A stretch of DNA of 12,261 nt from Desulfobacterales bacterium (GTDB lineage Bacteria; Desulfobacterota; DSM-4660; Desulfatiglandales; B25-G16). The notes under the pieces are model-generated. The model did no database searches. It was not told where the DNA came from and saw only the letters and a list, made by a program, of their open reading frames with translations. The translations under genes were made by a program, and so were the position numbers. Location: NCBI GenBank assembly GCA_030672485.1, contig DAOVGH010000061.1, positions 1 through 12,261 of the forward strand, in the 5' to 3' direction. This document shows, one piece after another, positions 1 through 5,908 of the stretch; within the stretch, counting starts at the first letter, position 1; each line of letters begins with the position of its first letter.

Positions 1-1
1 A

Positions 2-265
2 AAAAGGGGTCTTCAAAAGATGGAAAGAGAGCACAGAAAGAAACTGTATGAATTATGTAATGCCCTTGAAGGGGAAGGGATAGAGGCGGAAGCTCACCTC
101 TACATCGGCGATGTTACTCAGAGTCAAGATGCCGCCCGGGAATATGAGGCCACTCTCATTGCCACAGGGACAACTCGCAAGAGTGCCTGGCAGGCGAGGT
201 GGTTGAGAAGTGTTTCCCAGGAGCTGGCAGAGCTATCAGGATTGCCCACCCTATTAGTTCCTTAG
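2..265 (+). CDS. Universal stress protein (UspA family), C-terminal fragment
   Basis: The frame is open to the left edge, so only the last ~87 residues of a longer protein are visible and the true start lies outside the window; the internal ATG at 20 is not necessarily the start. The pattern is that of the C-terminal half of a UspA domain: a helix (EREHRKKLYELCNALEGEG), a beta strand with acidic turn (AEAHLYIGDV), a helix ending in YEATLIATGTT, and a final strand GLPTLLVP that matches the family's closing 'cPVLvV'. In ATP-binding members the loop reads G-x2-G-x9-G-S/T; here the second and third glycines are replaced (GTTRKSAWQARWLRSVS), so nucleotide binding is probably lost. Usp proteins are small cytoplasmic stress-response proteins that dimerise through this region. 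A repeat-filled spacer separates it from the kinase genes, so co-transcription with them is uncertain. Confidence 0.75.
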   Translation, partial: KRGLQKMEREHRKKLYELCNALEGEGIEAEAHLYIGDVTQSQDAAREYEATLIATGTTRKSAWQARWLRSVSQELAELSGLPTLLVP

Positions 266-337
266 TACGTGGAGCCCTGGCAATCCAGGCTATGGAAGGT
301 GATTATTAACCGGAATTTCAAAAAATCAACTTCTGGA

Positions 338-433
338 GGAATGGAGTGTTGGAGCATTGGAGTAATGGATAGTAAAGCGAAAGAATTACTTTCTTATTCC
401 ACTAATCCCACTATTCCAGTACTCCATCATTCC
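338..433. repeat. Imperfect foldback inverted repeat
   Basis: The left arm (338–369, GGAATGGAGTGTTGGAGC and onward) and the reverse complement of the right arm (398–433, which reads GGAATGATGGAGTACTGG and onward) align over about 32–36 bases with scattered mismatches and a two-base gap, around a 28-base loop. Transcribed, this would form a long imperfect hairpin. The arms are built from short quasi-repeats of TGGAG/TGGAAT, a style common in non-autonomous foldback elements. A 12-base piece of the same motif (GGAATGATGGAG) also occurs at 5836–5847 upstream of lysS. Confidence 0.6.
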
Positions 434-637
434 CTGGCCCAGACCCCTGGCCCAGACCTGGCATGCCAAGATATGGTAATGGAAAGTGAGGCGTTTATAA
501 GCAGTGAAAACAGTTGCATATTCACATCCCGTCGCACCAGGGCAGGCTGGCTTGCAGGGCTGGAGTTCAGCGGACGCCACTTCCAAAATATTACAACAAT
601 AGCAGCTTATTCCAGGCAAGTCGCGCCAGGGCAGGCC
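432..637 (+). repeat. Composite dispersed repeat, copy 1
   Basis: A GC-rich head at 432–462 made of CCCTGGCCCAG repeated with small variation is followed by two ~89-bp units (458–546 and 547–635). Each unit begins with CTGGC and ends with a GTCGC(A/G)CCAGGGCAGG box (boxes at 531–546 and 620–635). The head matches 8869–8899 at 30 of 31 positions, and the first box with its flank (530–551) matches 8965–8986 at 21 of 22. Head-to-box and box-to-box spacing also agree to within two bases between the loci, although the unit interiors have diverged. CCCTGGC in the head is complementary to GCCAGGG in the second box, so RNA structure is possible. It ends 26 bp before the kinase start codon. Confidence 0.7.
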
Positions 638-650
638 AGTACTCCAATTC

Positions 651-656
651 GGAGGG
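651..656 (+). promoter_or_regulatory. Ribosome binding site that sets the hybrid kinase start
   Basis: GGAGGG lies 7 bases before ATG 664. The reading frame stays open upstream to 514, but that part runs through the dispersed repeat and its translation has no domain-like character, while the Rossmann strand begins shortly after residue 1 of the 664 start. This fixes the start at 664. Confidence 0.8.
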
Positions 657-663
657 GGATACG

Positions 664-2823
664 ATGAGAGATATCTTACAGAATTCTAACATTGCTATTG
701 TGGGTGGAGGTAGGGTCTGTAAGGCTATCCTTAAAATTGTCCTGGGAGAGAATTCTATCGGCCAGAAACTGAACATCTTAGGTGTAGCTGATATTGATGA
801 TAAGGCTGAGGGTTTCATATATGCCAGCGAGAACGGGATATTCACTACCCTGGATTACAGGGATCTTTATAAGATTAGGGGGCTCGATTTAGTTATCGAG
901 TTGACAGGGGATAATAAGGTTCTGGAGGAACTCAAGGCAACCAAACCAGCAAAAGTAAGGTTGATAGATCACTTCGAGGCCATGTCAGTCTGGGACTTTC
1001 TTCAGATAGAGGAAGAAAGGGTAAGGATCAAGAGGGATCTAAGGAAACATATAAGCGATCCAGATAAGATCGAGAAGGAGTTTGCCCTATTCTCCCATCA
1101 GCTTGCCAGAATTGTGGAGGAAAGGACCAGGCACCTGCAGGCCGTAGAGAGGGAAATCGTTGAGAGGGAGAGGGCCCTATCGCAGATAATCCAGGGAAAT
1201 ACCATACCTACCTTTGTTATAAATAAAGATCACATTGTCACCCACTGGAACAGGGCCTGCGAAAGGTTAACTGGCTATAAGGCAGAGGAGATAGTTGGAA
1301 CAGATAAACAATGGCTGCCCTTCAGGCCGGAGGAAAGGCCGATAATGGCTGATGTGATAGTAGATGAAATGGAAGAGGAAGAGATAAAGAGATATTACGG
1401 TGATACCTGGAGGAAGTCAGCCCTCATCGAAGGCGCGTATGAGTCAGAGGAATTCTTTCCACACATAGGTGAGAAGGGCAAATGGCTCTTCTTTACGGCT
1501 TCGCCGATTAAAGATGCCGATGGGAAGACGGTGGGCTCAATTGAAACCTTGTGGGATACTACCGAGCGCAGAGATGCTAGGGAGGCATTGCAAACCGCCC
1601 ATGATGAGCTGGAGCAGAAAACGGAAGAGCTTGAGCACGCAAACATACAACTTAAGAAGTTTGATGAGCTCAAATCTACATTTCTCGCAAACATGTCTCA
1701 CGAGCTCAGGACACCGTTGAATTCCATTATCGGCTATACGGATCTTGTCTTAGATAGGGTAGATGGAGATATCAGTGAGGAGCAGGAGAAGAGCCTCACA
1801 AAAGTACACAATAATGCCAAATATCTCCTTAAGTTAATCAATGATATCTTGGATATATCCAGGATTGAATCCGGAAGGGTGGAATTAGACCTAAGACCGG
1901 TTAATATAAGGGATCTTATCCAAGATATGGTCTCCGTCCTTGAACCATTGATTAAGAACAAGGGCTTGTTAATAGATGTGGATTTCGATAAAGGGTTGCC
2001 CACGGCGTACGCAGACCCGGATAGGGTCAGGCAGGTGGTGACAAATTTACTTGACAATGCCATTAAATTTACCTCAGAGGGGAGTATCACCATACATGCC
2101 AGACCCTCTGAGATAGGAATTGAAAAGAGCGAGCCGACCAAATTCGTCGAGGTTTGTATTTCGGATACTGGGAAAGGAATAAGGAAAAGAGATCGGAATA
2201 AGCTCTTCGATAAGTTTAAACCGCTCGATACCTCACCCACCAGTCAATACAGAGGGGCTGGCCTAGGGCTCAGCATCTGCAAAGGGCTGGTTGAAATGCA
2301 GAAGGGAACTATCTGGGTAAAGAGCAAATACGGACAGGGCAGTACATTTTGTTTCACATTGCCGGCAGGGGAAGAGGCTGCTAAGCTGGATTATGAAGAG
2401 GCGAGCATAGCAGAAGGGGTCATGCCCTCTAAAACGCCAGCCGAGACAAGGGTTTTGGTGGTAGATGATGAACCGGATCAAGTTACGTTGATCAGCAAGA
2501 TATTACAAGAAGAGGGTTACCAAATTGCAAAGGCCTACGATGGAGAACAGGCCATTGAATCAGTTAAACGCTCTCAACCCGATCTCATTATCTTGGATTT
2601 AATGATGCCAAACGTGAATGGCTTCGAGGTAATTGAGTATCTTAAAGCGGGTGAGGAGACCAGGCAGATCCCAATTATAGTAATTACTGGCAAGGAGTTG
2701 ACCAGAAAACAGACACAGGAGTTAGATGGAAAGGTGGAGAGGATTGTGAAGAAGGGGATACTCGGCATGGAAGAGATCCTCGAAGTAGTGAAGAGAACCA
2801 TCGAAACATTTCGAGTGGCTTAA
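664..2823 (+). CDS. Hybrid sensor histidine kinase with N-terminal Rossmann-like domain (Rossmann–PAS–HisKA–HATPase–REC)
   Basis: A 719-residue soluble protein with no membrane segment. Residues 8–110 resemble a dinucleotide-binding Rossmann fold: strand NIAIVGGGRVCK (a G-G-G-x-x-C variant of GxGxxG), a second strand ending in the acidic ADIDD, and LDLVIELTGDN as in homoserine-dehydrogenase-like enzymes; no catalytic domain follows. A charged coiled-coil (115–172) leads to a PAS domain (about 172–303, TPTFVI-like strand, WNRACERLTGY, and the ERR exit), a second coiled-coil, then HisKA with the H-box MSHELRTP (phospho-acceptor His346). The ATPase domain shows N-box NLLDNAIKFT (461–470), G1 DTGKGI (501–506) and G2 GAGLGL (531–536). 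The C-terminal receiver has DDE 601–603, Asp645, Thr675 and Lys696/697. It should autophosphorylate on His346 and pass phosphate to its own Asp645 and perhaps to the next receivers, which start 13 bp downstream. Kinase, PAS and receiver calls are firm; nucleotide sensing is inference. Confidence 0.93.
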   Translation: MRDILQNSNIAIVGGGRVCKAILKIVLGENSIGQKLNILGVADIDDKAEGFIYASENGIFTTLDYRDLYKIRGLDLVIELTGDNKVLEELKATKPAKVRLIDHFEAMSVWDFLQIEEERVRIKRDLRKHISDPDKIEKEFALFSHQLARIVEERTRHLQAVEREIVERERALSQIIQGNTIPTFVINKDHIVTHWNRACERLTGYKAEEIVGTDKQWLPFRPEERPIMADVIVDEMEEEEIKRYYGDTWRKSALIEGAYESEEFFPHIGEKGKWLFFTASPIKDADGKTVGSIETLWDTTERRDAREALQTAHDELEQKTEELEHANIQLKKFDELKSTFLANMSHELRTPLNSIIGYTDLVLDRVDGDISEEQEKSLTKVHNNAKYLLKLINDILDISRIESGRVELDLRPVNIRDLIQDMVSVLEPLIKNKGLLIDVDFDKGLPTAYADPDRVRQVVTNLLDNAIKFTSEGSITIHARPSEIGIEKSEPTKFVEVCISDTGKGIRKRDRNKLFDKFKPLDTSPTSQYRGAGLGLSICKGLVEMQKGTIWVKSKYGQGSTFCFTLPAGEEAAKLDYEEASIAEGVMPSKTPAETRVLVVDDEPDQVTLISKILQEEGYQIAKAYDGEQAIESVKRSQPDLIILDLMMPNVNGFEVIEYLKAGEETRQIPIIVITGKELTRKQTQELDGKVERIVKKGILGMEEILEVVKRTIETFRVA

Positions 2824-2836
2824 GCCGGGGGTAGTG

Positions 2837-3238
2837 ATGAACGATAGGGAAATCACGGAAGGTTCATTAAAAAAGGTCTTAGTGGTGGAGGATAATCAGG
2901 ATAATCGGGAAATGGTGGTCAAGGCCTTGAAGTTCAATGGCTATCAGGTAATCGAAGCAGTTGATGGGCAAGAGGCTATAGAGAAAGCAAAGGCAGAAAA
3001 CCCGGATCTGATTCTTCTCGATATTTACCTTCCCAAGATGGATGGTTATGAGGTGACAAAAAGACTAAAGGGCGATTACGAGGTTAGGAGTATTCCAATA
3101 ATTGCCCTGACAGCCCATGCAATGAAAGGCAACAGAGAGGAGGCCTTAGCCGCCGGTTGTGATGGCTACATCCCTAAGCCCATCGATGTCCGAGAATTAC
3201 CTAAACAAATCGAGCACTTCCTGAAGCCTAATCCATAA
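2837..3238 (+). CDS. Stand-alone response regulator receiver (DivK/CheY-like)
   Basis: A 133-residue single receiver domain with no output domain. Visible features are the acidic pair in VVEDN (residues 17–20), the phospho-acceptor Asp62 in LLDIYLP, Thr92 in ALTAHAMKG and Lys114 in the IPKP motif. The ALTAHAM segment is typical of receivers that sit in hybrid-kinase phosphorelays. I chose ATG 2837 over the adjacent GTG 2834 because GGGGG at 2827–2831 is then at usable spacing. It follows the hybrid kinase by 13 bp and precedes the next kinase by 7 bp, so it is almost certainly co-transcribed and probably acts as a phosphate shuttle or sink, or as an allosteric regulator of a partner protein. 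Confidence 0.92.
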   Translation: MNDREITEGSLKKVLVVEDNQDNREMVVKALKFNGYQVIEAVDGQEAIEKAKAENPDLILLDIYLPKMDGYEVTKRLKGDYEVRSIPIIALTAHAMKGNREEALAAGCDGYIPKPIDVRELPKQIEHFLKPNP

Positions 3239-3245
3239 TCCATTG

Positions 3246-4424
3246 ATGGAAACCGAAATGACTAACAAGAGCAAGATATTAATAGTGGATGATGATGCTG
3301 ATACTGTGGAATTGCTGACCAAGAGGTTGCGTGCTGAAGGGTACTATACCTCAGAGGCCTATGATGGGGAGCAGGCCCTGCGACAGGTAGGGGAATATCA
3401 ACCTGACTTAATAATACTAGATATAAAGATGCCCAAAATAGATGGCTATGAGGTATGTAGAAGGCTAAAAGGTTCCGAAGATACCAAGCTCATCCCCATT
3501 ATTATGCTAACGGTGAAACGCAAGATACCTGATAAGGTGAAGGGATTAGACGTTGGGGCAGATGATTATATGCCTAAGCCCTTTGATCACAGAGAACTCT
3601 CACACAGGGTCAGGTACTGGACTGCAGTCAAGATGGAGGTGGAGGAAAGAGTAAGGGAGATAAAACGGCTGGAACAGGAACTCATCAAATCTGAAAGGTT
3701 GGCGGCTATCGGCCAAACCGTAGCCAGTCTTGCCCACTATATCAAGAATATCTTGTTTGGCCTAAAAGGTGGTGTCTATTTGGTAAACGTAGCCTCTAAG
3801 GAAAATGAGACGGATTCTCTGAAGACCGGTCGGGAAATGATAGAGAGGAATATAGGCAGGATTTCCGATCTGGTTCTTGATCTACTCGAGTATTCCAGAG
3901 AACGAGAGCTGGAATATGAAAACTGTTTTCCCAATGAGATTGCGGATGAGGTCTGTGGGCTTATGGAAGCGAGGGCAAAAGAATATGGCGTTGAGATTAT
4001 TAAGGACTTTGATCCATCCATGCGAGAGGTACTTCTGGATCCCAGAGGTATTCATCGGTGTTTGCTTAACCTGGTTTCCAACGCCATCGATGCCTGCCTT
4101 TTTGACTCTAACAAAGAGAAGAAATGGGTGGTGCAGGTAAGGACGATCCTTCAAAATGATGGCACGGTCAGATTTGAGGTCTCTGACAACGGTTGTGGTA
4201 TGGATGAGGAAGTCAAAAAGAAGCTATTTACTAATTTTTTTAGCACCAAAGAGGGAAGAGGTACTGGTCTTGGTCTCCTGATTACCCAGAAGGTAGTTCA
4301 GGAACATGGTGGAACCATCACTGTAGACTCACAACCCGGAAAGGGGTCAACGTTTACCATTCGATTGCCATGTACGGATGTATCGACACCGGGAGCGATG
4401 GCAAAAGAGAGTCATGAAAGCTGA
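3246..4424 (+). CDS. Receiver–histidine kinase (REC–coiled coil–HisKA–HATPase)
   Basis: A 392-residue soluble protein with the receiver first. Residues 9–125 are a receiver: DDD 15–17, phospho-acceptor Asp59 in ILDIKMP, Thr89, and Lys111 in MPKPF. A charged helix (128–150) leads to the dimerisation/phosphotransfer region with a variant H-box, SLAHYIKNIL (His164), instead of the usual HE-LRTP. The ATPase domain has N-box LVSNAIDA (276–283), G1 DNGCGM (314–319) and G2 GRGTGLGL (337–344), so catalysis should be intact. This order suggests a kinase controlled by phosphorylation of its own receiver, so it could be switched by the upstream hybrid kinase. ATG 3246 is chosen over the preceding TTG 3243; ATG 3258 is a further candidate, since no strong ribosome site is visible. 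It lies 7 bp after the single receiver and 35 bp before the next one. Confidence 0.92.
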   Translation: METEMTNKSKILIVDDDADTVELLTKRLRAEGYYTSEAYDGEQALRQVGEYQPDLIILDIKMPKIDGYEVCRRLKGSEDTKLIPIIMLTVKRKIPDKVKGLDVGADDYMPKPFDHRELSHRVRYWTAVKMEVEERVREIKRLEQELIKSERLAAIGQTVASLAHYIKNILFGLKGGVYLVNVASKENETDSLKTGREMIERNIGRISDLVLDLLEYSRERELEYENCFPNEIADEVCGLMEARAKEYGVEIIKDFDPSMREVLLDPRGIHRCLLNLVSNAIDACLFDSNKEKKWVVQVRTILQNDGTVRFEVSDNGCGMDEEVKKKLFTNFFSTKEGRGTGLGLLITQKVVQEHGGTITVDSQPGKGSTFTIRLPCTDVSTPGAMAKESHES

Positions 4425-4459
4425 TTCTAAGCTGAGAGATACTAAAAGGAGGATACATC

Positions 4460-4849
4460 ATGAAGAGGGTTCTTATTGTTGACGATGATATAGATGTGAC
4501 AACGCTTGTGTCAAAACTTGTGGAAAGAGCCGGCTATGAGGCCGTGGTAGCCAAGAACGGTGTACAGGGCATGGGTAAAGTAAGGGAGGGTAAACCGGAT
4601 TTGATTATTTTAGATATCTTGATGCCAAAGCAGAGTGGAGTCAGGATGTATCGCGAATTGAAGACCGATGAGCCTTTAAAGGATATTCCTGTGATCATGC
4701 TCTCTGCTATAGCCCCGAAAAGCTTCTTTCGCTCCCAGAAAGTATTAGATGAATTTGCTGGTCAATCCGTACCCGAACCCGAAGCTTACATTGAAAAACC
4801 AGAAGAACCGGAGGAACTGGTAGAGTTGATGAAGAGGATCTTGGGATAA
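4460..4849 (+). CDS. Stand-alone response regulator receiver with extended alpha4–beta5 region
   Basis: A 129-residue receiver preceded by a strong ribosome site (AAGGAGG, 4446–4452). Residues 1–10 are the first strand with DDD 8–10; Asp52 in ILDILMPKQSG is the phospho-acceptor; Ser82 takes the Thr/Ser position in MLSAIAPKSFF; Lys113 sits in EKPEEPEEL. Between Ser82 and Lys113 there are 30 residues, against about 21 in the neighbouring receiver (Thr92 to Lys114), so the alpha4–beta5 face, the usual partner-binding surface, carries an insertion rich in Phe, Pro and Glu. It has no output domain. It is the last gene of the signalling cluster and converges with the TPR gene; no clear terminator hairpin is visible in the 102-bp gap after it. 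Confidence 0.9.
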   Translation: MKRVLIVDDDIDVTTLVSKLVERAGYEAVVAKNGVQGMGKVREGKPDLIILDILMPKQSGVRMYRELKTDEPLKDIPVIMLSAIAPKSFFRSQKVLDEFAGQSVPEPEAYIEKPEEPEELVELMKRILG

Positions 4850-4951
4850 CGCAAATGCGGTGCCCTGCCATAGTAAGGCCCATCTTCCTTGTTATTAAAG
4901 ATATCCTGCCGATTGTTTCGTCGTTTCTTATCTACCTGCAATGCGCCAGGC

Positions 4952-5632
4952 TTATTCCGTTTCAATCCTTTCCAGGAATTCGCGTGCACCCCTATGGGAG
5001 GGGTTAATTTCCAGGATCTTTCGAAGGTGCTCACTGGCCTTTTGCAGTTCACCCATATCCGCATAGAGTATACTCAGGTACAATCGAGCATCCACGTGGG
5101 CTGGATCGAGGTTGAGTGCTTCCAAAAACTCCTTTTCTGCCAGTTTGTCGGCAACACTTCTTTGATAGGCAATGGCTAGCCCAAAGCGGTTATCAGCACT
5201 GTCGGGATTGATGTCCAAGGCCCTTTTAAAGGCACCAATGGATTCTTCTATCTGATTCAACTCCCCGTATGCCATACCCAGGTTAAAGAAGATCCCGTCT
5301 TGCTTAAATCCGAGGTCAATGGCCTTCTCGTAATGGAGTATCTCCTTCACGTGGTTTTCCATCTGGCCATATGCATATCCAAGGTGGTACCAAGCAAGTC
5401 CGTTGGCAGGCTCTTTCTCCAGAAACCCTTGATGAAGAAGAATGCCAGCCTCATAATCTTCCCGCAGCATGGCATCGTCGGCCTCCTTATCGCAAGTCCA
5501 TGTTTTCTCAAGGACAGGCCTCTTTTTCAGGACAGCCTTCGAACACCCCACATATGAAAGGAGACCAGCCAAGGAGAATACAAGGCCGGACAGATACACA
5601 AGCTGAAAGATTCTCTGGATACCTCGGGACAT
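4952..5632 (-). CDS. TPR-repeat protein with N-terminal membrane or lipoprotein signal
   Basis: A 226-residue protein. Residues 1–30 are a basic start (MSRGIQR) followed by a hydrophobic stretch ending in LLSYVGC-S; Cys30 could be a lipobox cysteine, but Tyr at -3 is unusual, so an uncleaved anchor is also possible. From about residue 46 there are some five tetratricopeptide repeats, with markers such as GLAWYHLGYAYGQ (78–90), GIFFNLGMAYGELNQIEESI (113–132), FKRALDINPDSA, EFLEALNLDPAHVDARLYLS (168–187) and LRKILEINPSHRGA (203–216). TPR arrays are protein-binding scaffolds; with this N-terminus the repeats should face the periplasm. An in-frame TAA sits 9 bases before ATG 5632, so the start cannot be earlier. 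It is a lone minus-strand gene between two plus-strand blocks; the specific partner is unknown. Confidence 0.85.
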   Translation of the reverse strand: MSRGIQRIFQLVYLSGLVFSLAGLLSYVGCSKAVLKKRPVLEKTWTCDKEADDAMLREDYEAGILLHQGFLEKEPANGLAWYHLGYAYGQMENHVKEILHYEKAIDLGFKQDGIFFNLGMAYGELNQIEESIGAFKRALDINPDSADNRFGLAIAYQRSVADKLAEKEFLEALNLDPAHVDARLYLSILYADMGELQKASEHLRKILEINPSHRGAREFLERIETE

Positions 5633-5908
5633 CCTGTCTTAAATTACCATACCTTTCCACGTTGGTCTTTACATAGGCCCAATGTAAGAGGGCATACGGT
5701 CCGTTTCTTGAAGGAAGCTTTTCTATTTCTTCTAACAAAATGGGGAGAAATTGACAACACATATCGCCTTTTTGTTTTGTCTTGACTAAAGGCCATAATT
5801 GAATTACACCTAAGCCCTTGAAATGCTGTTCAATTGGAATGATGGAGCGGGGCAAAGCCCCTCAGTTCATTTGTTTAGGACTTTGTAACCGAAAGGAAGC
5901 CTTTGTTA
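5633..5908. other. Divergent intergenic region between the TPR gene and lysS
   Basis: A 276-bp spacer that must contain the promoters of both divergent genes. A TTGACT at 5782–5787 on the plus strand is a fair -35 match, but the hexamer 17 bases on (TACACC, 5805–5810) is a poor -10, so the promoter is only tentative. Other visible items are a short inverted repeat TTACAT/ATGTAA (5669–5674 and 5682–5687, 7-base loop) and a small GGGGC-AAA-GCCCC hairpin at 5849–5861 that is not followed by a T-run on either strand. A minus-strand open frame crosses this region but overlaps the TPR gene out of frame and is not called. Confidence 0.4.

Larger units (their letters stand above)
266..663. other. Repeat-rich intergenic spacer
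   Basis: This stretch of 398 bp between the stress-protein gene and the hybrid kinase has no credible coding frame: the open frames across it lack recognisable protein features, and the plus-strand one only extends the kinase frame upstream of its ribosome site. It holds a foldback inverted repeat (338–433) followed directly by a composite GC-rich repeat (432–637), which has a second copy upstream of lolD. I see no convincing -35/-10 pair and no clear rho-independent terminator for the stress-protein gene. Confidence 0.7.

Noticed and set aside
514..663. Upstream extension of the hybrid kinase reading frame to a start at 514
   Set aside because: The added 50 residues are translated from the dispersed repeat, show no domain character, and a good ribosome site (651–656) precedes ATG 664.
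269..667. Open frame of 132 codons in the first spacer
   Set aside because: It runs through the foldback and the composite repeat and has no recognisable motif; its openness is explained by the repeat composition.
5508..5855. Minus-strand open frame of 115 codons upstream of and overlapping the TPR gene
   Set aside because: It overlaps the TPR coding region out of frame by about 125 bases, matches no family I know and ends in sequence that is clearly TPR-coding in another frame. A short decayed gene in 5640–5855 cannot be excluded.
5849..5861. GGGGC-AAA-GCCCC hairpin as a terminator or riboswitch stem before lysS
   Set aside because: The stem is only five base pairs with no T-run on either strand and no accompanying conserved structure.
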